Source of the DNA: Microbacterium sp. AK009
Lineage (GTDB): Bacteria; Actinomycetota; Actinomycetes; Actinomycetales; Microbacteriaceae
Length of the DNA: 64,000 bases
Assembly: GCF_013410955.1 (NCBI RefSeq)
Contig: NZ_JACCCG010000008.1
Coordinates: 1-64,000 of the forward strand
Direction of reading: 5' to 3'
Shown here piece by piece: positions 49,226 through 57,334 of this stretch. The translations under genes and the position numbers were made by a program. Each line of letters begins with the position of its first letter. The first letter of the stretch is position 1. The notes beneath the pieces are model-generated. The model did not search any database. It was not told the DNA's origin and saw only the letters and a list, made by a program, of their open reading frames with translations.

Positions 49226-49686
49226 CACCCGAGCCTGTCGACCACACCCCGTCGCCGCGGCGGCCGCCGTGGTGGTGGTGGCTGATCGTGGCCGGCGCCG
49301 CGGTCGCCGGCATCGTCATCGGCCGCTCCATTCCGCCGCCCGTCCCAGACGGGCAGTGGTGGGCGACCTACCTCCTCTCGCCCGGCTTCGGCGGCACCGC
49401 GGCGTTCTTCGCCGCGGCGATCGCCGGCGGGATCGCCTGGCGCAACTCCGCGAAGGACCGCAAGCAGCGTCAGCTCGCGGAGCAACGGTCGCAATGGTGG
49501 GACCGGTTCACCTGGGCCACCGAGAAGGCGATCGACCCCGACACATCGGTGGTCGGGTCGAAAGTCCTCGACGCCCTGGTGATCCCTAGCCTCGCCACCG
49601 CCGAGGATGCGAGAATGGCGATTGAGATATCCGAGATAGTCGACCCTCCGGCGCCGACCGAACCAGAAGGTGGTGAGCGACGATGA
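49222..49686 (+). CDS. Membrane protein of the mobilization operon
   Basis: 154 residues from GTG 49222: a Pro/Trp-rich start (RRPPWWWWL), TM helices at about 18-36 and 52-70, then a cytoplasmic charged domain (AKDRKQRQLAEQRSQWWDRF). The arrangement suggests an anchor linking relaxosome and membrane; no family is recognised. Overlaps both neighbours. Confidence 0.6.
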   Translation: MTPEPVDHTPSPRRPPWWWWLIVAGAAVAGIVIGRSIPPPVPDGQWWATYLLSPGFGGTAAFFAAAIAGGIAWRNSAKDRKQRQLAEQRSQWWDRFTWATEKAIDPDTSVVGSKVLDALVIPSLATAEDARMAIEISEIVDPPAPTEPEGGERR

Positions 49687-49862
49687 CCAACGTCTACAGC
49701 GAAGAGGCGCGCACCGCCGCCCGCGAGCTGCGGGATCGTCTCAAGCGCGACCTCGCCGCCGGCCGGTTCGTCTCCTCGTCGACGGCCGCACGTCACCCCC
49801 ACACCACCGTGACGGAGAACAAGCGCAACACGGGCGGCGCGACCGTCACCCGGAAGGGCTGA
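49683..49862 (+). CDS. 59-aa basic protein ending the mobilization operon
   Basis: Starts with ATGA inside the preceding stop: MTNVYSEEARTAARELRDRL, then KRDLAAGRFVSSSTAARH, ending TENKRNTGGATVTRKG. Amphipathic helix then basic tail. The overlap and codon use support translation. Function unknown. Confidence 0.55.
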   Translation: MTNVYSEEARTAARELRDRLKRDLAAGRFVSSSTAARHPHTTVTENKRNTGGATVTRKG

Positions 49863-49963
49863 CTCCCGCCAGCTGGCTTCTCTGACAGCGGAACGGTGCT
49901 GCCTTGCGGTTGGTAGCGGGGTGGCTCATACTGGATGAGCGGACCCGCCCCACACACGTGGAT

Positions 49964-49998
49964 AAGCGGGTCTTGCTGTTTAACCGCTAGACCCGCTT
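49964..49998. terminator. Bidirectional terminator between convergent operons
   Basis: AAGCGGGTCT (49964-49973) and AGACCCGCTT (49989-49998) form a 10-bp stem with a 15-base AT-richer loop. It lies between the mobilization operon (+) and the DUF3800 gene (-), overlapping that gene's last codons. Confidence 0.6.
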
Positions 49999-50676
49999 CG
50001 GGCCGCCGTTGACGTCCTTGCCGAGCAGGTAGTCCTCGTACCAGGTCCACCCGAACTCGTTGCCCGAGTGGCGGTTCAGGTGCGTGAACGCGGTGTAGGC
50101 CACCAGGTCGGCCATCTGCACCCACTGCGACCGCCGGGAGTCGTGCATCATCGGGTCCTCGATCAGATGCCGCGTGTCCAGCGGCAACGACCGGTGCGCG
50201 TTGAAGTAGGTCGGATCGTCCCCGTTGCCGTCCATGCTGACGAAGGCGTAGCTGTCCGCGGCGCGATGCTCCGCGTTCCACCCCTCGATGAGCGTTTGAT
50301 ACACCTGGCCACGCTCCTCGTAGTACGCGCGGCCGGTCGCCGCGGTGCCCCGCCAGACCGCACCGACCCGGATATCCGGGCACGCGGCCAGCGTCTCGAG
50401 GCACTGGACCGCGACCGCGCGGCCCAGCGTCTTCCACTCCGCGGTGTCCGCCCCGGAGCTGGTCGAGATGCGGGTGCGCCCGTTGACGAACTTGGTCGCG
50501 TGCAGCTCCACCGCGGGCGGCACGTGATGGTCCCGGTACAGCTGCTTGCGCAGCTCCAGGATGGTGCGCAGGCCGTGCCGCCACCGGTCGGGGGCGACCT
50601 CGATCCAGCCGTACACGATGAGCCCGTGGTCGACGGCGCCGGAGTCGTCGACGTAGAGCATGCGGGAGATGGTCAT
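49987..50676 (-). CDS. DUF3800 family protein
   Basis: 229 residues with the family opening MLYVDDSGAVDH (acidic DDSG), central SMDGNGDDPTYFNAHRSL and QMADLVAYTAFTHLNRH, giving the D...D...D pattern of an RNase H-like fold. A nuclease role is predicted for the family but unproven. ATG 50676 overlaps the upstream gene by ATGA, so it is co-produced with the putative initiator. Confidence 0.8.
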   Translation of the reverse strand: MTISRMLYVDDSGAVDHGLIVYGWIEVAPDRWRHGLRTILELRKQLYRDHHVPPAVELHATKFVNGRTRISTSSGADTAEWKTLGRAVAVQCLETLAACPDIRVGAVWRGTAATGRAYYEERGQVYQTLIEGWNAEHRAADSYAFVSMDGNGDDPTYFNAHRSLPLDTRHLIEDPMMHDSRRSQWVQMADLVAYTAFTHLNRHSGNEFGWTWYEDYLLGKDVNGGPKRV

Positions 50677-51521
50677 TGCTGTTCCTTCTTCGGGCGAACT
50701 GCCGCGGCGCGGGCGTCGCGTTTGAGTCGTTTTCTGCGTTCCTTCGCAGCGCGGTTCTGGAGCGCCTGACGTGACTGGTGCCCGTAGGGCCCGGTCAGCG
50801 AGTACCACATCCGCACGGTGCGGCCATGGGCGGCCAACGGCGCCTTCACGACCTCCGCCCGGCGGTGCAGGATGCCGAGCTTCTGCAGCTCGGTGAGCCC
50901 GTTCTGCGCCGACTTCGGCTTGATCCCGTACCATTCCTCGGCGTTGTCGTAGGTCAGCCACACCTCGTCCTTGCCCTGGGTCTCTTTCGCGACCAGCAGC
51001 AGCATGACCAGCGCCGGCAGCGACAGCTTCGCGAACAGCTCCTCCGTCCAGAACTGGTCGGGCAGGGAGAAGTACGCGTTCCACCGGTCCCGGCGGCCGC
51101 CAGGGAGCTCGTAGTCGGCGCCGCCGTCCTCGCGGCGCGGCACAGGCCGGATCAGCCGGCCCTCGCGCTTGTCGCCCTTGTCCACCAGGCCGAGGTCGAC
51201 GAGCTCCGCCCAGGACCGCGAGAGCGTCGACGGCGACCATGTGGGCGCGCCCTTCGCGGTGAGCGCGCGAATCCACACCGCGCCCTCCAGCGGGTCGCGG
51301 CGGCCCTGGAGCCACGGCCAGCAGGTGAGCAGCATGATGTAGAGCAACAAGGGGCGGTGCTTGCGCTCGTGGAGCATCCGTGCAAGCGTCGAAGCACGCG
51401 GGCCGCCACGGTCAGGCAGCTGCACCAGCACGTGCCGTAGCTGCGTGTAGCCGCGGGCCGACAGCCGAGTGAACTCGGCCCGCGTATCTTCCGGCGACGC
51501 GGAAGCCAATTCCAGATCCAT
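50673..51521 (-). CDS. Putative plasmid replication initiator (winged-helix protein)
   Basis: 282 residues from ATG 51521. Two winged-helix-like regions: about 35-115 (LLLYIMLLTCWPWLQGRRDP, APTWSPSTLSRSWAELVDLG with wing RLIRPVPRRED) and about 155-225 (LSLPALVMLLLVAKETQGKD, IKPKSAQNGLTELQKLGI). A basic tail RAAKERRKRLKRDARAAA follows. Two wHTH domains plus an iteron-like array starting 62 bp upstream suggest a Rep protein. No named Rep family is recognised, so a transcription regulator remains possible. Confidence 0.5.
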   Translation of the reverse strand: MDLELASASPEDTRAEFTRLSARGYTQLRHVLVQLPDRGGPRASTLARMLHERKHRPLLLYIMLLTCWPWLQGRRDPLEGAVWIRALTAKGAPTWSPSTLSRSWAELVDLGLVDKGDKREGRLIRPVPRREDGGADYELPGGRRDRWNAYFSLPDQFWTEELFAKLSLPALVMLLLVAKETQGKDEVWLTYDNAEEWYGIKPKSAQNGLTELQKLGILHRRAEVVKAPLAAHGRTVRMWYSLTGPYGHQSRQALQNRAAKERRKRLKRDARAAAVRPKKEQQ

Positions 51522-51583
51522 GACCCTGATCAAACCACAGGGCTAAATTCGCGATCCCGGAAACGGCGTCCTCTCACTTGCGG

Positions 51584-51653
51584 TGCGACGCCAGATATTG
51601 CGACGCGCCGTGCGATGCTCCGATGCGATGTCCCGTGCGACGCCATGCGAGTC
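51584..51653. repeat. Iteron-like array, candidate replication origin
   Basis: Six copies of TGCGAYGC or a close variant start at 51584 (TGCGACGC), 51599 (TGCGACGC), 51611 (TGCGATGC), 51624 (TGCGATGT), 51636 (TGCGACGC) and 51646 (TGCGAGTC); spacing 15, 12, 13, 12 and 10 bp. All are direct repeats on one strand. They lie upstream of the putative rep gene, the classical iteron layout. Confidence 0.6.
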
Positions 51654-51801
51654 ACCCTTCCCCGATCCCGCCCACGGCGGCGTGGCATGCAGCGCGGGGA
51701 ACTCACTATCACCAAGTCGCGCCGAGGATCACACCAGCGGCACTTCTCGCATCCAGAACCTCCTCGCCCCACCCGATAGCTGATGATCCAGCCCCGTCCG
51801 C

Positions 51802-51865
51802 TGGCGGGGTCAAGGGCGCGGAGCGTCGCTGCGCGATGCCCGACCGGGCACCCTTGACCCCGCCA
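51802..51865. repeat. 15-bp perfect inverted repeat, terminator or origin structure
   Basis: TGGCGGGGTCAAGGG (51802-51816) and CCCTTGACCCCGCCA (51851-51865) are exact complements across 34 bases that themselves contain TGCCC/GGGCA. It lies 55 bp beyond the end of the secretion operon (stop at 51920, minus) and 150 bp from the iterons. Terminator, origin or recombination site are all possible. The stretches 51654-51801 and 51866-51919 show nothing else. Confidence 0.5.
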
Positions 51866-51919
51866 CCGAGGGGCCACAATCAGCCGAATACGGGGTGGGG
51901 AGAGAAGAAGAGCGGGGAT

Positions 51920-52330
51920 CTACCCCCGCATGTCCGGGAACCAGCCCGCCGGGGGTGCCGTGTACGGCAGCGGCTCGCCGGGATCGCACGAGTCCGTCGA
52001 CCGGGCGAATGGCCCATCCGGGCTCAGCAGGATCGGCATGTGGTGATCGGCGTGTTCGGCCCACCAGGTGCTCGATCCGTTCGCGGGGTCCTGCCGCAGA
52101 TGCTCCCACGCGCGCCACAGGCCCTCGATCCGGGCCACCGCCTCCGGGAACCGCCACCATTCGGCTGCCCACCGGTAGCGGGCGTTACCGCCCCCCACGG
52201 GGCGGGTGTACATGTGCCGCAGGTACTCGCGCACGAACTCGTCGACGGAGCCGTAGACCAGCTCAGGAGCCTCGTCGACGGCGGCATCCGGCTCGTCGTC
52301 CTCGCGGAAAGCGTCCAGCGCGTCGCTCAC
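51920..52330 (-). CDS. DUF4913 protein
   Basis: 136 residues from GTG 52330 (GTGA overlap with the coupling-protein stop). DUF4913 signature: VDEFVREYLRHMYTRPV, RYRWAAEWWRFPEAVARIEG, LWRAWEHLR. A common companion of actinobacterial conjugation genes; soluble, function unknown. The N-terminal residues are acidic. Confidence 0.8.
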   Translation of the reverse strand: MSDALDAFREDDEPDAAVDEAPELVYGSVDEFVREYLRHMYTRPVGGGNARYRWAAEWWRFPEAVARIEGLWRAWEHLRQDPANGSSTWWAEHADHHMPILLSPDGPFARSTDSCDPGEPLPYTAPPAGWFPDMRG

Positions 52331-54135
52331 GGCTCCGGCTCCGTCCGGGCCGTGTTGATCCACTCGTCGGAGACGTCCTCGCCCACCGCCGGTGGCGCCG
52401 GCGTCGGCGCCACCGGCGCGTCGGCCGTCTGGGAGGGATCATGCACCGCGATCGACGCGCGCAGCGCGGCCGCGTGCGGGCCGCTCATCCACGGCACCGT
52501 CTCCACCAGCGTCGCCGGCGCACCCGACGCGAACACGACCGCACGGCCACGAGGCAGCGCCCCGAGGTCGGCAATGTCCAGGGTCCGTTCACGCTGGATG
52601 CCGTGCGACGTCGACCGGGAACCGCGGCCGACGCTCGTCGACGTCGTGCGGCGGTCGTAGTCACCGATCATCTGCGACAGCTCGTTCAGGAACTCCGGCT
52701 CCTTCACACCACCGCCATACACGGCGACGTTCGACGCACTCCACAGCTTCCGCATCCCGTCACGCCCCCACACCTGCACGCCCTGGGACCACGACTGCAG
52801 GATGGTCATCAGCACGATCCCGCGGGACCCGTAGTGGCTGTACAGGTCGGGAAGATCATGCCAACGGCACACGTTCGCGGCCTCGTCGAGGACGCCCAGC
52901 AGCGGCGTCTGGAGACGGCCGCCCGGCTGCTTGGTCGCATACTCCTCCGCCGCCTCGACGGTGGCCGCCGTCAGAGCGGTCACCAACGGCCCAGCCGTGC
53001 CGCGGCCCTCCTTGGAGAGGCTGTAGAGCGTGTCGGTGCCGCGCACGAAACCGTGCGGGTCGAACTGCGGCCGCGGGTCCGCGTTGCCCTGCGGGGTGAC
53101 CCACTGCGCGATCGCGCGGACCTTCAAGCACGACGCCATCTGCGCGGCCGTGCCGTACACGCTGTCACGGCGACGGGACTCGCCGTTGACCTGCCCCGAC
53201 ACGGAGTCGGCCATTTGGTCGTACCCGTGCCGGCGGAGGATGCGCACCGGCTCGTCGTCGCCGGGCACGGTGGTCCAGGTGAACGCCGTGGTGATCGGCA
53301 GGTGCTCGAGCGCGGCCGCCAGCAGGAAGCCGGCGAGAAGATCCTGCCCCGCGTTGTCGAAGTACGCGTCCCCGCGGCTGTCGCCGGCGCGGGAACCGGA
53401 CGCGAAGTGCGCGGCCAGCTTCGCGGCCTTCACATCGTCGGTGACGTACGAGAGCGGGTTCCACCACCAGGTCGGCGGCTCCAGGGCGATGTTCTGCGGA
53501 TCGAACGCCCACACGCGGCCCTTGCACGCGCGCAGGTCCCTCGTCGCGTCGAGGACGTCGCGCTTGTTCGACGTGGTGAGCACCGCCCCGGGAGCATCCG
53601 CGATCGCCGGAATGACGTACGCCGTGGACTTGCCCACGCGCGGGCCGGCGACGAGGGTGATCATGTCCTCCGGGGAGGCGTAGAGCCGCTGACGGCCCGC
53701 CACGGTGATCCCGATGAGCACACCGACCCAGCCCTGCACGCCGAGCCGCTGCGCCGTCTGCCGCGCGCCCGCGGCCGACAGGGACCGCAGCTGCTTGCCC
53801 TTGCCCATGTGGGCGGCGGCGGAGTCGACGATGCTGCGACGTCGACGAGCTCGCGCGATCGCCACCCCGATCAGCACAGCCAGGACGACCACCACGACGG
53901 CGATCACCGCGAGAATCCAGGTGGCCGAGGCCGGCCACGTCACCGTGCCGCGCAGCACGCCGAAGAACACCTCGAACGGGTCAGCGGTGCGCCCCTGGTT
54001 CACCCCATCGAGCTGGGAGCCGAGCGCGACGGCCGCCCACACGCTCCCGAGCAGGACGAGCACCGCGACGACCGCGACCAGCATCGCGATCGTGGAACCG
54101 TCGATGCCCTGGCCGCGCTTGTTGGTGGCGCTCAT
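52327..54135 (-). CDS. virD4: VirD4/TraG-type coupling protein
   Basis: 602 residues: two N-terminal TM helices (about 15-38 and 72-95), Walker A VAGPRVGKST (near 163-171), Walker B LLGVLDEAANVC (near 402-412) and the TrwB/TraG region ILQSWSQGVQVWGRDGMRKL. It docks the relaxosome to the channel and pumps DNA. ATGA overlap with the VirB4 gene upstream. It is the T4CP for the MobC/relaxase pair. Confidence 0.92.
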   Translation of the reverse strand: MSATNKRGQGIDGSTIAMLVAVVAVLVLLGSVWAAVALGSQLDGVNQGRTADPFEVFFGVLRGTVTWPASATWILAVIAVVVVVLAVLIGVAIARARRRRSIVDSAAAHMGKGKQLRSLSAAGARQTAQRLGVQGWVGVLIGITVAGRQRLYASPEDMITLVAGPRVGKSTAYVIPAIADAPGAVLTTSNKRDVLDATRDLRACKGRVWAFDPQNIALEPPTWWWNPLSYVTDDVKAAKLAAHFASGSRAGDSRGDAYFDNAGQDLLAGFLLAAALEHLPITTAFTWTTVPGDDEPVRILRRHGYDQMADSVSGQVNGESRRRDSVYGTAAQMASCLKVRAIAQWVTPQGNADPRPQFDPHGFVRGTDTLYSLSKEGRGTAGPLVTALTAATVEAAEEYATKQPGGRLQTPLLGVLDEAANVCRWHDLPDLYSHYGSRGIVLMTILQSWSQGVQVWGRDGMRKLWSASNVAVYGGGVKEPEFLNELSQMIGDYDRRTTSTSVGRGSRSTSHGIQRERTLDIADLGALPRGRAVVFASGAPATLVETVPWMSGPHAAALRASIAVHDPSQTADAPVAPTPAPPAVGEDVSDEWINTARTEPEP

Positions 54136-55799
54136 GCCGCCCCGTCCTCCGCCTCGACGGGAGCGGCCCCGTCGACCTCCACCGCGAACTCGTGAGCGGC
54201 GTGCTCGGCATCGTCGAGCCCGATCATCGGGTTCGACTCGTCCGGGTCAGGGAACGCCGCGGTGGCATGCCAGAGCTTGTTGGTGTCGTTGATCGCACGT
54301 TCGGCCTCGACCAGCTCGACCTTGATCGGGATGCCGGGGTGCCCGCCGACCTTGATGAGGAACTTCCCGCGGCCCGGCGGCTCCGACCCGGGGCCCGCGT
54401 CCCAGGTGCCGGGGTCCTGCCAGGAGGTGAGGAGCTCCTGTTCGGCACGGGAGAGCGGCACAGCGCTGGTGAGCATGTGCATCTCCGCGCCCGGCAGCCC
54501 ACCGCACACGACCATGCCGGCGCGTTCGACGAAACCGCGGGCCTTCATCCGATCCTCGTCGGTGGGGAGGGCGAGAAGGTCGCTCATGGTGTGCGAAATC
54601 ATCGCCAGCCCCACGCCTCGTTGCCGGTTCAGGCGGGTCAGCGCGTCCACCCGGTCGACCATGCCGCGCCCGGCGCGCAGCGCCCGCCACAGCTCGTCGA
54701 GGATCACGAAGTAGTGGCGTCGCGGCTCCAGCCCGGCATCCGCGAGGGCGTTGGCCACGTTCACGGTGCCGAAACCCGCCGACCAGCAGGCCAGCAGGAT
54801 CGCGGCCTGCATGTCGGTGTCGGAGTCGTCGATCGAGGAGACGTCGTAGACCACGGGACGGTCCCGCATCATCGGCACGTCTGTGGCGTGCGCGAACGTC
54901 TCCCCGAGCCGGCCGCCGGAAGTGAGGCTGATCAGCGACGCCTCCAGGTTCTCGGTGATCGCCTTGTAGCGGTTGTCGTCCCCACGGTCCAGCGCGACAT
55001 CGCGGACCTCCTGGGGCGCCTCCTGGATCACGCGCAGCAGATCCCCGAGCACCGGCACACCGTCGTGCCGCTCGTCCAGCACCCGCAGGGCGCGGTCAAT
55101 GATCGACTCCTCCCGGTCGGTGGGCGGCTCCTTGCGGAGGATCGTCAACAGCGCCGCCACCATCGTGTGCCGGCGCCCGTGGGCGTCCGCGAGGACCTGG
55201 GCACGCTCCTTCTCCCTCCCCGCCTTCCGCAGCCGCTCCGCGGCCTCGAACGCCTCGCCGGGGTCGAGGATATTCAGGTGCCCGCGGCCGCGGCCGAGGG
55301 TGATGACCTGGCCGCCGAGCGCGCGGATCATGTCCACGTAGTCGGGCTTCAAGTCTCCGAGCACCAGCGGCAGGGTGCCCAGCCCCGCCAGGCCCGCCGC
55401 GGTGCGCCGGGTGTAGGTCGACTTGCCCAGGCCGGGCAGGCCGAGCACGAACACGGACGGGTTCGAGATGAGGTCGGCGTCCTGGAACCAGCTGATCGGG
55501 TCGGCGCACACCGTCGCGCCGGTGAACAGCTGGAGCCCCATCGGCACGCCGATCATCGGCGTGCCCGTGCCGACCGAGAAGGGGTGCAGTCCGCACACCT
55601 GCACGGTGGTGCCGCGCCACTCCTCGACCGGATCGACGACGTTCGCCTCGCCGCGACCGCGGCCGAGCCAGCCGCGCGGGCCCGGCCGGCGTATCTCCGG
55701 CTTCTTCTCCCGCTCCGGCCGAGCGGCACGCTCAGCGGGCAGCTCGCGGGGCTTGCGCTTCTGTGAGCGGCGCCGGCGGGCCTCGTCGATCGCCGGCAT
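54132..55799 (-). CDS. virB4: VirB4-type conjugation ATPase
   Basis: 555 residues: a basic N-terminus (RRRRSQKRKPREL), Walker A LGLPGLGKSTYTRR (near 119-132), Walker B HYFVILDELWRALR, and a sensor region GLAMISHTMSDLLAL. No TM. It energises assembly of the type IV channel. ATG 55799 overlaps the SCO6880 stop (TAATG). Confidence 0.92.
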   Translation of the reverse strand: MPAIDEARRRRSQKRKPRELPAERAARPEREKKPEIRRPGPRGWLGRGRGEANVVDPVEEWRGTTVQVCGLHPFSVGTGTPMIGVPMGLQLFTGATVCADPISWFQDADLISNPSVFVLGLPGLGKSTYTRRTAAGLAGLGTLPLVLGDLKPDYVDMIRALGGQVITLGRGRGHLNILDPGEAFEAAERLRKAGREKERAQVLADAHGRRHTMVAALLTILRKEPPTDREESIIDRALRVLDERHDGVPVLGDLLRVIQEAPQEVRDVALDRGDDNRYKAITENLEASLISLTSGGRLGETFAHATDVPMMRDRPVVYDVSSIDDSDTDMQAAILLACWSAGFGTVNVANALADAGLEPRRHYFVILDELWRALRAGRGMVDRVDALTRLNRQRGVGLAMISHTMSDLLALPTDEDRMKARGFVERAGMVVCGGLPGAEMHMLTSAVPLSRAEQELLTSWQDPGTWDAGPGSEPPGRGKFLIKVGGHPGIPIKVELVEAERAINDTNKLWHATAAFPDPDESNPMIGLDDAEHAAHEFAVEVDGAAPVEAEDGAA

Positions 55800-57319
55800 T
55801 ACAGCTGCTCCCTAATCTCGTTCGGCACCTGGAGATGCTTCGGCAGCACGAGGCCGAGCGGCAGCGCGGCCGCGAAAGCCGAATCCTGGGAGCCGTGCAC
55901 GACCCGCAACCGCACCCGAGCCGTGGCGGACAGGTTGTCGATCGCCGCGCGGGCATCGGCCTCCTGCGAGGCATCGAGCACCGTCGCGGTGACCAGCATG
56001 CCGAACTGCACCAGGCCGGCGCCGCTGGCCTCCTCCGCCGCGGTCGCCATAGCGGCGCGGGCGGCGGTCATGTTCCGAGCGGTCGGCTTGTTCGACGTGG
56101 TGAGGTTGAAGCTCGCCGCGCGCACGTCCGACTCGACGATCGCGGCCGCCTTCGCCGCATCGATCGGCCGGTACAGCAGAGTGATCCGCTTGCGGGCCAC
56201 GTCCCGGTGCGGAGCCAGCAGCCGCGACAGGATGCTCGAGGGCACGTTGCCCCGCGGGGCGCCGCTCATCATCCACGTCACCGACACGGCGGAGTCGTGC
56301 CGGTAGGTGTCCCACCCGGCCTGATGCGCAGTCGGACCCACCTCCGGCCAGTACAGCTCCGGCGGCTCACCCGCCGCGTTGGCCTCGTCGATCAGTCGCG
56401 CCGCGGCCGGGTCGTAAGCGATGCGGATGACCTCGCACAGCTGTTGAGCGCTCAGCGGCCGCGAGGTGCCCGCTCCCGTCGCGGTGAGGCCCTGCGTGAT
56501 GCCCGGCAGCCGGGACGCCAGCTCGCGGCCCATCTCGTCCGGGGTGCGTTTGCGGCCGCCCGAGCGGGCCGCGGCGTGGAACGTGATCGCGACGTACGCC
56601 TTGATCGTGGCCGACCCGGCCGGGTAGCGGTCCACCAGATCGCCCAGGAGCCTCTTGGCGAACTCGGGCGCGTTCTCGTCGATACGGCTCGTGACCTCGC
56701 GGCGCAGCCGCGTGCCCGTGTCAGGAGCCGTCTCGATCGTGACCGACACGGCCTCGATGCCCGGCTCATCGCCCAAGCTCGCCAGCCACATGCCCCACTC
56801 GGCCACCCAGGCGTCGATCTGCTCCCGGTCCACGAGCGCCGCGCCGTCCGGCTCGGTGCCGATCACGACCGTGTAGTGCGAAGTCGCCGGCACCTGCACC
56901 AGCGCAAACGGGCGGTTGTACGAATCCCGCCACTCCGTCAGGCGGGACCCCGCAGCCAGGCCCGGCAACTGCGCCGTGCCCCACTCGGCGCGGCCGAGAG
57001 GGCCGGAACGGTACAGGTTTGCGCCCTTCGCTTTCGTGAACATCCATCCCACCCTCGTCGTGGCCCGCATCAGCAGGCTCTGTCCGTGCTTGTCCTTCGC
57101 CGCCACCGTCAGGAGGAACAGGCCAAAGATGACACCCGTGATGACGCCGTTGACGATGTTCGAAAACATCGTGACCAGCACCGCGAACCCGGCACCGACG
57201 AACAAGATCGCCGTGCCGAGGGCACTCAGGCCCAGCAGGCCGGCGGTCTTGGGTTTCGTCCAGTTGCCGTAGCTGCGAGGCGCGTTCTCAGCGGCCTCCG
57301 TCGTCGTGGTGATCGTCAT
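55799..57319 (-). CDS. SCO6880-family type IV secretion protein
   Basis: 506 residues with two N-terminal TM helices (about 27-48 and 52-72), then a large cytoplasmic domain (RLTEWRDSYNRPFALVQVPA, HYTVVIGTEPDGAALVDRE, a second half with RITLLYRPIDAAKAAAIVES). SCO6880 proteins replace the VirB3/VirB4 N-terminal region in actinobacterial systems and lie next to VirB4, as here. ATG 57319 follows AGGTTCC/TTAT weakly. Confidence 0.85.
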   Translation of the reverse strand: MTITTTTEAAENAPRSYGNWTKPKTAGLLGLSALGTAILFVGAGFAVLVTMFSNIVNGVITGVIFGLFLLTVAAKDKHGQSLLMRATTRVGWMFTKAKGANLYRSGPLGRAEWGTAQLPGLAAGSRLTEWRDSYNRPFALVQVPATSHYTVVIGTEPDGAALVDREQIDAWVAEWGMWLASLGDEPGIEAVSVTIETAPDTGTRLRREVTSRIDENAPEFAKRLLGDLVDRYPAGSATIKAYVAITFHAAARSGGRKRTPDEMGRELASRLPGITQGLTATGAGTSRPLSAQQLCEVIRIAYDPAAARLIDEANAAGEPPELYWPEVGPTAHQAGWDTYRHDSAVSVTWMMSGAPRGNVPSSILSRLLAPHRDVARKRITLLYRPIDAAKAAAIVESDVRAASFNLTTSNKPTARNMTAARAAMATAAEEASGAGLVQFGMLVTATVLDASQEADARAAIDNLSATARVRLRVVHGSQDSAFAAALPLGLVLPKHLQVPNEIREQL

Positions 57320-57334
57320 AAGGAACCTCCCCGC

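Noticed and set aside
51584..51653. CRISPR array
   Set aside because: Repeat units are only 8 bp with 2-7 bp gaps and no cas genes; iterons fit better. No CRISPR-like array was seen elsewhere.
51895..54195. 766-codon plus-strand ORF
   Set aside because: Lies antisense to the coupling protein and DUF4913; Arg/Pro/His-rich low-complexity translation typical of GC-rich shadows; no motif or SD.
54192..55766. 524-codon plus-strand ORF
   Set aside because: Antisense to virB4; no recognisable domain.
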